A stretch of DNA of 49,110 bases from Parerythrobacter_A sp963761775. GTDB taxonomy: Bacteria > Pseudomonadota > Alphaproteobacteria > Sphingomonadales > Sphingomonadaceae. The notes under the pieces are model-generated. The model saw only the letters and a program-made list of their open reading frames with translations. It was not told the origin of the DNA and searched no databases. Positions 35,174-43,971 of this stretch are shown one piece after another (the first letter of the stretch is position 1; each line of letters begins with the position of its first letter). The position numbers and the translations under genes were made by a program. Location: assembly GCA_963761775.1 (NCBI GenBank), contig CAVXIF010000004.1, positions 1-49,110 on the forward strand, given 5' to 3'.

Positions 35174-37122
35174 TCAAGCCTGTGCGGCGGGCTCCACCAC
35201 ACACAGCACCGCCTCGACCTGCACCTGACCGCCTTCGCTGGCGGAAAGTTCGGTGACGGTCCCGTCGAACGGCGCGGTGAGCGCGTGCTCCATCTTCATC
35301 GCCTCCAGCACCATCAGCCGCTGGCCTGCGGTGACGGTCTCGCCCTCGGCCACATCGACCGCGATGACCTTGCCCGGCATCGGCGCGATGATTGCGCCGT
35401 CGGCGGCGGTGGCTGCGCCAAAGCCACGTGGTCGGCGTCAGCGTGAAAACCCGGACTCCGCCGCGCTCAGTCACAAGCATAGATCCGTCACGACGTGTCT
35501 CGGCTGTGGCATGCATCTCCAGGTGATTTAGGTGAGCGGTGCTTCGAGAACTGGCTCCATCGTTCGCATGAACGGTTCAGGCCTGTCGCTGTCGTTCAGC
35601 CTGAAGCCCGAAAAGTCCAACTGTGCTTCTCGCCTCCTGGTCAAGGTCGACTTGGAGACTGCGGATCCAGCAATTGAGCGTGATTGTGCGGCCATCAAGC
35701 CCGCGGCTCAAGGCCTTTCTGATGGCGGATCCGTTGGCGGCAAAACATCTTCGCAGGTTGCGTTCGATGAAACCCGTGTCGATGCTCGGCAGCCGATAAA
35801 GCTCGGGTGGCTTCAAGCACTCGCAGCAGGAAACCCGCGTTCGTCTTGACTGGTAGCAATGGGAATACGGCCGAGCGTCATGTCCGAGCGCGTCTGATGC
35901 CTCGACGCGGTCCACCCCGGTGACGAATCACTTTGCGATCATCGGATCGTAGAACGGCGAAATCTCCGTCACCTTCGTTCAACCCCGGTGTCCACTCTGC
36001 TCTCGCGCATATCGCGGTCGGACAAGCGATAGAGCTGTTCCAACCGCCCCGTGCTCGGCAAGAACCCCTTCGCCGGGTCTTCGGCATAAAGCCGCGCTTC
36101 GATCGCGTGGCCGTTGATCGACAGCTCTTCCTGCTCGACGGGGCATCGGCTCCCCGCTCGCGACGCGCAATTGCCATTCGACCAGATCGACCCCGGTAAT
36201 TTCCTCGGTGACGGGGTGTTCGACCTGAAGCCGGGTGTTCATTTCCATGAAGAAGATGCGGTCGGCGCGCAGGCCCTCGCTGGCATCGGCGATGAATTCG
36301 ATGGTGCCCGCGCCATCGTAACCGACCGCCTCTGCCGCGCGCACGGCGGCGGCGCAGATTTCTTCGCGCGTGGCCTCGTCCATGCCGGGGGCGGGGGCTT
36401 CCTCGATCACCTTCTGGTGGCGGCGTTGCAGGCGAGCAATCGCGCTCGAACAGGTGGACGACATTGCCGTGGCTGTCGCCGAACACCTGCACCTCGATAT
36501 GGCGGGGCAGGTGATCCACTTTTCCAGCAGCACCTCGTCATTGCCGAAGCTGGCTTTGGCTTCGCGCCGGCAGCTGGCGAGGTCGGCCTCGAAGTCCGCC
36601 GCTGCCTCGACCTTGCGCATCCCCTTGCCGCCGCCGCCTGCCACGGCCTTGATCAGCACCGGATAGCCGATGGCGTCGGCTTCGGTTTTCAGACGCTCGA
36701 CCGACTGGTCCTCTGCCCAGATAGCCCGGCGTCACCGGCACGCCTGCGTCCATCATCAACTGCTTGGCGGCGTCTTTCAGGCCCATCGCGCGTATGCTGT
36801 CCGGCTTCGGACCGACCCAGATCAGTCCGGCGTCGATCACGGCCTGCGCGAAATCGGCGTTCTCGGACAGGAAGCCATAGCCCGGATGGATCGCGTCCGC
36901 GCCCGTGTCCTTCGCCGCCGCGATGATCTTGTCGCCGACGAGGTAGCTTTCGGCGGCGGGCGAGGGACCGATATGCACCGCCTCGTCCGCGCTGCGCACA
37001 TGCAGCGCCTTGGCGTCGGCATCGGAATAAACCGCGACGGTGACGATACCCATTTTACGCGCGGTGCGCATGATGCGGCAGGCGATCTCGCCGCGATTGG
37101 CGATCAGGAGCTTTTCGATCAT
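35174..37122 (-). pseudogene. Biotin-dependent acyl-CoA carboxylase alpha subunit, broken by many indels
   Basis: The gene encodes the biotin carboxylase plus biotinyl subunit of a propionyl- or methylcrotonyl-type carboxylase. The start MIEKLLIANRGEIACRIMR and the ATP-grasp part IKAVAGGGGKGMRKVEAAAD are clear. EVQVFGDSHGNVVHLFERDC, EMNTRLQVEHPVTEEITGVD, GHAIEARLYAEDPAKGFLPS and ISPFYDPMIAK follow, each in a different frame. The end is a biotinyl domain with the biotinylation site EAMKMEH. Frame changes occur near 36720, 36530, 36435, 36150, 35985, 35930, 35790 and 35420, at least. The total length (about 650 codons) is normal. LRVLEATRALSAA then IDTGFIER suggests a methylcrotonyl-type enzyme; this is tentative. 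Confidence 0.82.
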
Positions 37123-37171
37123 GCGCGGTGGTTACGCCGCGACGGATGCGGCGACAAGTGTGCGGCGCGGC

Positions 37172-38281
37172 CTAAACCTCGTCGGGCAGGGCGGTGTAGG
37201 CTTCCGCTGCCGGAATTGGCTGCGACATGCGGATATCCAGCACGATATCGCCGCGCTTCCATTCGGGCATCTTCTCGGGCGGGGTCGGGTTGTTGCGCAC
37301 CGCTTCCACAAACGCCTGCGCGACCAGCTGCGCCTTCTGCGCCTTGCCGATCACCACGCGCCGGTCCCACGCCGCGCGGCCCCGACGGCGGACTTCCTGC
37401 CCGATCTCGCCATAGATATTGGCGGCGGCCAGGATCGCCCAGCGGCGGCGGAAGGGCAGACGCGCCGCACCCAGCTTGGCGGCGGCGATGTGGCGTTCCA
37501 TCTTGAGCACCAGCTGCTCCGCCATCTCGGCAACTTCCCAGCGATGATGCGGCTTCATCAGCTGGCCCGGTTCGATGTCCTGTTCCACCATCCATTCCAC
37601 CGGCAGATAGCAGCGCCCGCCGCGATCGTCCTCGTCCAGATCGCGCGCGATATTGGCCAGCTGAAACGCAAAGCCGAGGTCGCAGGCGCGGTCCAGCGTA
37701 TCGGCATCGTCCTTCGGCACGCCCATGATCTGCGCCATCATTACGCCAACCGCACCCGCGACGTGATAGCAATAGCGCGCAAGGTCGGCCTCGGTGCGCG
37801 GACGCCAGCCTGCCGCATCCAGCTCGAACCCGCCGATGACGTCTTCCGCCATCTGCATGGTCAGGCCGCATTCCTGCGCCACCTTGCCGAACGCATCGAA
37901 AGCGATGTCGGCGGTCGGCTGGCCTTCCAGCGCGCGGCGGGTGAGGACGCGGATGGCTTTCACGCGGGTTTCGACGGCAGCGGCATCGGGTGCGGTCTCC
38001 CCGTCGGCGTCCGCTACGCCCAGCTCGCCGCCCAGCATTTGCCCGTCCGCGATATCGTCGCAGCGGCGGCACCAGGCATAGAGCATCCAGACCCGTTCGC
38101 GCGTCGGCTTGTCGAACAGGCGGCTGGCGGCGGCGAAGCTCTTCGACCCGTCCGCAATCATCCGGCGGCTTTCTTCCACCAGCACGCGCCGCTTTCGTCC
38201 GCCGCCCGCCTTGCTCTCGGTCGCGCGCACGATCGCCGATGGCACAAGCGGCCGGGGCGTTATCTTGCGGGGCGGTGCCAT
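37172..38281 (-). CDS. crtB: Phytoene synthase
   Basis: CrtB condenses two geranylgeranyl diphosphates to phytoene, the first carotenoid step. The 369-residue protein has the two Asp-rich Mg2+-diphosphate motifs, RRCDDIAD and NIARDLDEDDRGGRCYLP, and YCYHVAGAVGVMMA. It is the last gene of crtY-crtI-LOG-crtB, starting 4 nt after the LOG stop. The carboxylase gene follows 49 nt downstream on the same strand and may or may not be co-transcribed. Confidence 0.95.
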   Translation of the reverse strand: MAPPRKITPRPLVPSAIVRATESKAGGGRKRRVLVEESRRMIADGSKSFAAASRLFDKPTRERVWMLYAWCRRCDDIADGQMLGGELGVADADGETAPDAAAVETRVKAIRVLTRRALEGQPTADIAFDAFGKVAQECGLTMQMAEDVIGGFELDAAGWRPRTEADLARYCYHVAGAVGVMMAQIMGVPKDDADTLDRACDLGFAFQLANIARDLDEDDRGGRCYLPVEWMVEQDIEPGQLMKPHHRWEVAEMAEQLVLKMERHIAAAKLGAARLPFRRRWAILAAANIYGEIGQEVRRRGRAAWDRRVVIGKAQKAQLVAQAFVEAVRNNPTPPEKMPEWKRGDIVLDIRMSQPIPAAEAYTALPDEV

Positions 38282-38285
38282 AGGT

Positions 38286-38879
38286 CTAGAGGTCGTTGGC
38301 TTTCATCTGGAAGATGGGCGTATGTGGCGCATATTCCGCCATCGCGTCCAGCAGCGGCGGCAAGGTTTCGGCGGATAGCAGGATACCGTGATGGGAAGGG
38401 CGGACGAACCCGACTTCGCCCATCGTCGCGTAGAATGCGAGTAGCGCATCGTAGAACCCGAAGGCGTTGAGCAGGCCGACGGGCTTGGTGTGGTAGCCCA
38501 GCTGCGCCCAGCTCATCGCTTCCCACAACTCGTCCATCGTGCCCACGCCGCCGGGCAGCGTGACGAAGCCGTCGCTGAGGTCGGTGAAGCGTTGTTTGCG
38601 CTCGTGCATGCCCGACACCGTCACCAGCTCGTCGCAATCGTGATTGGCAACCTCGCTGCGCACCAGTGCTTCGGGAATGACGCCGATAACCTCGCCGCCC
38701 GCCGCCTTTGCGCCGCTGGCGAGCGCCCCCATCAGCCCCAGCCGCCCGCCGCCATAGACGACGCCGATACCACGCTGCGCCAGCGCCGTGCCGACATCGC
38801 GCGCCAGCTCGACATAGCGCGGATCGTCCGGCGTGGCGGACCCGCAATAGACGGCGACCCTTCGCATTGGGCGTTTCAT
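38286..38879 (-). CDS. LOG family phosphoribohydrolase
   Basis: The 197-residue protein matches the LOG (Lonely Guy) family: VYCGSATPDDPRY, VYGGGRLGLMGALA and the catalytic PGGVGTMDELWEAMSWAQLG (PGGxGTxxE). LOG enzymes release adenine-type bases from nucleoside 5'-monophosphates, including cytokinin activation; many bacterial members have an uncertain in vivo substrate. It sits inside the carotenoid operon, overlapping crtI by 4 bp and ending 4 nt before crtB. Confidence 0.92.
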   Translation of the reverse strand: MKRPMRRVAVYCGSATPDDPRYVELARDVGTALAQRGIGVVYGGGRLGLMGALASGAKAAGGEVIGVIPEALVRSEVANHDCDELVTVSGMHERKQRFTDLSDGFVTLPGGVGTMDELWEAMSWAQLGYHTKPVGLLNAFGFYDALLAFYATMGEVGFVRPSHHGILLSAETLPPLLDAMAEYAPHTPIFQMKANDL

Positions 38880-40426
38880 TCGGCCGCGATTTCCAACATG
38901 TCTTCCAGCATCAGCCCTGCCGTGGCCTTGGCGCTGCCGACTACGCCGGGAATGCCTGCGCCCGGATGCGTGCCTGCGCCGACGAGGTAGAAGTTCTCGA
39001 TCACGTCGTCGCGGTTGTGGCCGCGGAACCAGGCGCTTTGCGTCAGCACCGGTTCCAGACTGAAGGCGCTGCCCATATGCGCGTTGAGGTCATGCGCGAA
39101 ATCCTTGGGGGCGTAGCTGAACTTGGTCACGATGCGGTCGTGGATGTCGGGGATCAGCCGCCGCCCGATTTCGTCGAGAATACGTTTTTCCAGGATGGGA
39201 CCGATTTCGTCCCAGTCGACCGGCATCTTGCCCATGTGCGCCACCGGCACCAGCGCGTAGAACGTGCTCTTGCCCTTGGGCGCCATGCTGGGATCGGTCA
39301 CGGTGGGGTGGTGCAGGTAGATGCTGAAATCCTGCGGCAGCACGCCATTGTCGTAAATGTCGTCCAGCAGACCCTTGTAGCGCGGGCCGAACAGAATCAT
39401 GTGATGCGCGATGCCGGGCCATTCGCCCTCAAGCCCGAAATGCACGACGAACAGGCCGGGGCTGAAGGTCTTCTTGGACAGCGCCTTGGCCTGTTTCTTG
39501 CCGCGCGTGCTGCCGGACAGCAGGTCGCGATAGGAGTGCATGATATCGGCATTGCTGGCGACGGCGTCGAAGGTCTGCCGCATCCCGCTGGCGGTCTGCA
39601 CTTCGGTGGCGCGGGTGCCGACGGTGTGGACCTGCTCCACCGCATCGCCGACGATCATCGTGCCGCCAAGCCGCTCGAAATGGCGGATCATCCCGGCAAT
39701 CAGCTTGTTGGTGCCGCCCCTGGTCCACCACACGCCGCCTTCCTTCTCCAGCTTGTGGATAAGGGTGTAGATCGCGCTGGTCTTCATCGGGTTGCCGCCG
39801 ACCAGCAGGGTGTGGAAGCTGAGGGCCTGTCGCAGCTTCTCGTTCTTCACGAAGCTGGACACGATGGAATAGACGCTGCGGAACGCCTGCTTCTTCGCCA
39901 GCGCGGGCGCGGCTTTCAGCATGGACTTGAAATCGAGGAACGGCACGGTGCCCAGCTTGACATAGCCTTCCTCGTACACCCCCGCCGAATATTCGAGGAA
40001 GCGCGCATACCCGGCGACATCGTCGGGATCGAGCTTGGCGATTTCCGCGTTCAGCTCATCCATCTTGTTGGAATAATCGAAGTTCGTGCCGTCGGGCCAG
40101 TTGAGGCGGTAGAAGGGAAAGACCGGCATCAGCTCGACATCATCCGCCATGTCGTGCCCGGTCAGCTCCCACAGCTGCGTCAGGCAGGGCGGGTCGGTGA
40201 TGACGGTCGGCCCGCCGTCGAAGGTGAAGCCCTCTTTTTGCCAGAAATAGGCGCGGCCGCCCGGCTTGTCGCGTCCTTCGATGACGGTGGTGGCGATGCC
40301 CGCGGATTGCAGCCGGATCGCCAGCGCCATGCCGCCGAAGCCGGAGCCGACGACGCAGGCGGTCTTGCCGGTCGGTTCGGGAATGAAGGGGCCCTTCGGC
40401 ACGTCGATCTTGGCAGGGGCGTTCAT
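38876..40426 (-). CDS. crtI: Phytoene desaturase (lycopene-forming)
   Basis: The 516-residue FAD-dependent CrtI-type desaturase has the N-terminal dinucleotide-binding motif ACVVGSGFGGMALAIRLQ with ATTVIEGRDKPGGRAYFW, then TFDGGPTVITDP, and the C-terminal NFYLVGAGTHPGAGIPGVVG. It desaturates phytoene to lycopene. The true start is ATG 40426, which overlaps the crtY stop (ATGA); the same frame stays open to 41404 only as a shadow of crtY. It overlaps the LOG gene by 4 bp at its end. Confidence 0.96.
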   Translation of the reverse strand: MNAPAKIDVPKGPFIPEPTGKTACVVGSGFGGMALAIRLQSAGIATTVIEGRDKPGGRAYFWQKEGFTFDGGPTVITDPPCLTQLWELTGHDMADDVELMPVFPFYRLNWPDGTNFDYSNKMDELNAEIAKLDPDDVAGYARFLEYSAGVYEEGYVKLGTVPFLDFKSMLKAAPALAKKQAFRSVYSIVSSFVKNEKLRQALSFHTLLVGGNPMKTSAIYTLIHKLEKEGGVWWTRGGTNKLIAGMIRHFERLGGTMIVGDAVEQVHTVGTRATEVQTASGMRQTFDAVASNADIMHSYRDLLSGSTRGKKQAKALSKKTFSPGLFVVHFGLEGEWPGIAHHMILFGPRYKGLLDDIYDNGVLPQDFSIYLHHPTVTDPSMAPKGKSTFYALVPVAHMGKMPVDWDEIGPILEKRILDEIGRRLIPDIHDRIVTKFSYAPKDFAHDLNAHMGSAFSLEPVLTQSAWFRGHNRDDVIENFYLVGAGTHPGAGIPGVVGSAKATAGLMLEDMLEIAAE

Positions 40427-41634
40427 CCGATTTTCTCCGTTTGCGATACCAGCGGTGCGCCGGATGTTGCGAGGGCATGTATGGCGCGGGTGACAGGCAC
40501 CGGCGGTTTGCCCGCCAATATGCGCGCCTTGTCCGCGAAATGCGACTGTCCGGCATAAAATCTTTCGATAAGTCCGGTCTTCAGCGTGTAATGGCGCTGC
40601 AGCACGCGATAGCGTTCGTTCGGCTGCGCCGCGCCGAACAGCATCCGGCCCAGCGTGCGATAGAACTTCGTCTTGCGCCAGTGCCGCCGGGCCCGCGCCT
40701 CCAGCAGGGCCGCCATCTGCGCGCCGGGCAAGTCCGCCTCCGCCGCTATGGCCTGCGCCAGTTCGACGGCGAAGGGTACGGTGTAACTGGTCAGCGGATG
40801 GACGAAGCCGCCGCGCGCGCCCGCCATGCCGACACCGGGCGTGGCGACGGCGCGCTGGTATGCGGTGAAGTCGCCGCCGGTGATGACCGGCAGGATGCCG
40901 GTTTCGCCGCCCAGTATCTCGCCCTGCCAGTCGTTCGCCTGCAGATAGCGGTCGATCCGCCCCGATAGCGCACTGCGGTCCAGCACCGGTGCGTCGGCAT
41001 AATAGGTGTCTTCGACGAACAGTTCGTCCGCCTTGAGCGGCAGAGTATAAACGAAGCGGTAGGCATCGTGCTGCGTCACGTCCGCGTCGATCACGATGGG
41101 GCGTTCCAGCCCGTGTGGCGCGGGGGTGCGGACATGGCGGCCCATGAACACTTGCCAGCCGCCTTGCAGATGCGGTGTCGGCACCGCGCCCCGGCAATCG
41201 ATGACGGCACGCGCGGTGATGCGTTGCCCGCTTTCCAGCGTGACGCCGCGCTCGTCCAGTTGCGCGACGGGGCGTGCGGTGTGGATCGTATCCTGCCCCA
41301 GCATCCGCCGTAGCCCCGCATCGAAATCGGCGGAAGCAAGCGAGTTGTAGGTGGATGTCAGGTCGCGCCGCATGGCGGGGAAGCGCACGCTGTATCCCTG
41401 CCACGCGACGGTGCGGAACCCGTCGAGCAAATCGCGTCCGTCGGCATCGAGGTCGCTGTCGAACCAGCTCCAGCGGTGATTGCCGCCAAGCGCGTCGTTT
41501 GCTTCGATCAGGCGCACCCGCAATTCGGGCCGCACCCGCCGCAGGGCCAGCGCGATCAGCCCGCCCGCCAGTCCGCCGCCGACAATGGCGATTTCCGTGC
41601 GGTCGTCGGGCGGGGAAGGGGGCGGCGCGGTCAT
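40423..41634 (-). CDS. crtY: Lycopene beta-cyclase
   Basis: CrtY cyclises lycopene ends to beta-rings. The 403-residue flavoprotein begins with EIAIVGGGLAGGLIALALRR and LIEANDALGGNHRWSWFDSD, and contains YRFVYTLPLKADELFVEDTY and GMAGARGGFVHPLTSYTVPF, all typical of bacterial CrtY. It is the first gene of the operon. No crtZ, crtW or crtG is present in this window, so later hydroxylation or ketolation genes must lie elsewhere. Confidence 0.95.
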   Translation of the reverse strand: MTAPPPSPPDDRTEIAIVGGGLAGGLIALALRRVRPELRVRLIEANDALGGNHRWSWFDSDLDADGRDLLDGFRTVAWQGYSVRFPAMRRDLTSTYNSLASADFDAGLRRMLGQDTIHTARPVAQLDERGVTLESGQRITARAVIDCRGAVPTPHLQGGWQVFMGRHVRTPAPHGLERPIVIDADVTQHDAYRFVYTLPLKADELFVEDTYYADAPVLDRSALSGRIDRYLQANDWQGEILGGETGILPVITGGDFTAYQRAVATPGVGMAGARGGFVHPLTSYTVPFAVELAQAIAAEADLPGAQMAALLEARARRHWRKTKFYRTLGRMLFGAAQPNERYRVLQRHYTLKTGLIERFYAGQSHFADKARILAGKPPVPVTRAIHALATSGAPLVSQTEKIG

Positions 41635-41643
41635 TCAGCCTGA

Positions 41644-41661
41644 CGCCTTACGGGCAAGGCG
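41644..41661 (-). promoter_or_regulatory. Small hairpin just upstream of the crtY start
   Basis: CGCCTT and AAGGCG pair perfectly around a 6-nt loop. On the minus-strand mRNA the hairpin ends 9 nt before the crtY ATG, where a Shine-Dalgarno would be expected, and no good unpaired one is visible. It may modulate translation of the operon or simply be a chance 6-bp stem. Confidence 0.25.
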
Positions 41662-41722
41662 GACAGGCGGCAACGACCCGCTATGCAACGGGTGTGCGGC
41701 CTGCCTCACCAATGGCGTAGCC

Positions 41723-43837
41723 TTAATTGTTCGGGCGCTGGTCCGTTTTATCGATGCCGTGGAACTTGGTGCCATCCGTCACCGGATCGGTCTTCGCCTT
41801 CGCGCCTTTCGCACCGTCCGCCAGTTGCGGGCGTGCCGCCGGCATCGGGGCCTTGCGGTCGCCCGTTTTCAGATAGGTGTCGAACCAGTCCATCATGCGC
41901 AAGGTGTAATCGTACCGGCTGGCCGCGCGGCGGTTGCCGTGGCCTTCGCCCGGATACAGCACCAGCCGTACCGGCGTATCGGGCTTGCGCACCTTGATAT
42001 TGCGATACAGCTCGTAGCTCTGGCTCGGCGCGACGCGCGTGTCCTCTGCGCCGTGCATGATGAGGATCGGCGTTTCGGCCTTGTCGACATGATAGATCGG
42101 GCTGACTTCCAGCATGTTCTGCCAGTCCTCCCAAGGCCATTTCAGTGAATGCACATTGCGCATCTCGTTCGGAATATCGGTCGTGCCGAACTTGCTGATC
42201 TGGTTGGAAATGCCCACGAACATGACGCTGGCGGCATACTCCGCGCTTTGCGCCGTCGCGGCCCAGGCGCTGGCATAGCCGCCATAGCTGCCGCCGGTCA
42301 TGCCCACACGGTCCGGGTCGGCAATGCCGTCGGCCACCAGCGCGCGCTTGGCATCGACGATATCGTTGAATTCCTTGCCCGCGTAATCGGCCTGGTGGTC
42401 CTTGGAAAACTGCGTGCCATAGCCGGTCGAGCCGCGATAGTTCGGCAGGAACACGGCGTAGCCCTGTCCGGCGGCAAGCTGGCCCGGCTTGGAATAGGCT
42501 GTGACCCAGCCATTGCTTTCATGCGCTTCGGGTCCGCCATGCACGTTCATGATGAGCGGTGCGCCCCCGGCGGGCGCGCCGCCGACGGGTTCGATCAGCA
42601 CGCCTTCCACTTCCTGACCGTCGCGGGCGGTGTAGCTGTAAGCGCGTTGCTTGCCGAACGTGATCTCGGACAGCCACGGGTTGTGGGTGGTCCAGCGCGT
42701 GAAATTGCCCCCGGCGTAGCTGAACAACTCGTCCGGATGCTGCGCGGTGCTGGCGCGCACGACGACGGTATTGCCGCCCACTTCGAGACTGCTGATATCG
42801 AGGCCGCCCGCAGGCTGTTCGGACAGCACCGCGCCATCCGCGCTGTAGGTGCGGATCGAACTGTTCACGCCGGTATGGATCAACGCCGCCAGCCGCCCGT
42901 CGGCCAGCCATTCGGCGTCCATCGTCGCTTCCGCCGCACCGGCGTTCAGTGCGCGATAGGATCCCGTCGCGAGGTCCACCAGATGCAGCGTGGTTTCCGC
43001 CGGATCGTTCAAGTCTACGCCCGCGATCATCGACAGCTGGCGTCCGTCGGGGCTGATTTCCACGTCGCCCAGCTTGCCCGGAGTCTGCACCACCGCGCGG
43101 ACGTTGCCGGTCGGCATGTCGATGATGTGGACGCGCTTGGCGGTGTAGCTGTCATCGACATTGGGGGTCGGTGCGGACTCCACGATGCCGGTGCGCGCGT
43201 CGGACGCGATCTGGAATGCGCTGACATAACCCGGAACCGCCGTTTCCTGCGGCTCGGCATCCAGTTCATCGCCTATATTGGCGCGGAACAGGCGGTTGAG
43301 GCGGGCTTCTTCCTCATAGACGATGGCGTCGAAGCCGCCTTTGCCCTGCTCGTCGCGCTGTTCGTCCTTGGCCGCCGACACCAGCAGGTGCATGTGGCTG
43401 CCGTCGGGTGCCCAGGCGTAGCTGCGCACGTCGGCGCCATCGACCGCCGCCAGCTTGCGATGCGCGCCGCCATCGACCGGCACGCCCCACACCGCGCGGT
43501 CTTCCTTGCCCTTGGACCAGGTGAAGCTGACCATCGAACCGTCGGGGCTGAAGGTGACGCCGCCGGGGCTGATATCGTCGGGCAAATAGGCGCGCGCCTG
43601 CCCGGGGCCGGTGGCAATCATCAGCACCTGCTTGGTGCCGCCATCGTCCTCGCCGCTGGTCACGTCGGGCAGGCTTGCGGTGGTGTAGGCGACCCGCGCA
43701 CCATCGGGCGACACGGCAACCGCGCCCACGCTTTCGATCTTGGCGATGTCTTCCGCCGTCATCGGGCGGGCGCTGGCGATGGTGGCGAGCGAGGCGGATG
43801 CGAGGAAGGCGGCAGCGGTCAGCACGGTGCGTTGCAT
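41723..43837 (-). CDS. Secreted S9-family (prolyl oligopeptidase) serine peptidase
   Basis: The 704-residue protein has a signal peptide (TAAAFLASASLATIASA), a beta-propeller of WD40/PD40-like blades (SPDGARVAYTTASL, FSPDGSMVSFTW, ISPDGRQLSMIAG) and a C-terminal alpha/beta-hydrolase. The catalytic triad is Ser517 in TGGSYGGYAS, Asp599 in HGAEDTRV and His633 in GEGHGNRR. It should cleave short peptides in the periplasm or outside the cell. It lies upstream of the crt operon by 88 bp and divergent from the amidohydrolase gene. Confidence 0.93.
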   Translation of the reverse strand: MQRTVLTAAAFLASASLATIASARPMTAEDIAKIESVGAVAVSPDGARVAYTTASLPDVTSGEDDGGTKQVLMIATGPGQARAYLPDDISPGGVTFSPDGSMVSFTWSKGKEDRAVWGVPVDGGAHRKLAAVDGADVRSYAWAPDGSHMHLLVSAAKDEQRDEQGKGGFDAIVYEEEARLNRLFRANIGDELDAEPQETAVPGYVSAFQIASDARTGIVESAPTPNVDDSYTAKRVHIIDMPTGNVRAVVQTPGKLGDVEISPDGRQLSMIAGVDLNDPAETTLHLVDLATGSYRALNAGAAEATMDAEWLADGRLAALIHTGVNSSIRTYSADGAVLSEQPAGGLDISSLEVGGNTVVVRASTAQHPDELFSYAGGNFTRWTTHNPWLSEITFGKQRAYSYTARDGQEVEGVLIEPVGGAPAGGAPLIMNVHGGPEAHESNGWVTAYSKPGQLAAGQGYAVFLPNYRGSTGYGTQFSKDHQADYAGKEFNDIVDAKRALVADGIADPDRVGMTGGSYGGYASAWAATAQSAEYAASVMFVGISNQISKFGTTDIPNEMRNVHSLKWPWEDWQNMLEVSPIYHVDKAETPILIMHGAEDTRVAPSQSYELYRNIKVRKPDTPVRLVLYPGEGHGNRRAASRYDYTLRMMDWFDTYLKTGDRKAPMPAARPQLADGAKGAKAKTDPVTDGTKFHGIDKTDQRPNN

Positions 43838-43971
43838 GAAGTTTCTGGTCCCTTTCAAAGAATAAGCGTGGGTCTGTCTTACCGTGTCAACGCGCGGACG
43901 CAACTGGTGCCAACTTGCGTCGTCTTGCGGCGGTGTGGCACAGGCTTCTGCGAACGCTGGAGATTTACGAT

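Noticed and set aside
38708..40558. 616-codon plus-strand open frame opposite crtI
   Set aside because: Antisense shadow; crtI has all expected FAD-binding motifs.
40427..41404. N-terminal extension of CrtI
   Set aside because: The frame is open but overlaps crtY and shows no desaturase similarity before ATG 40426.
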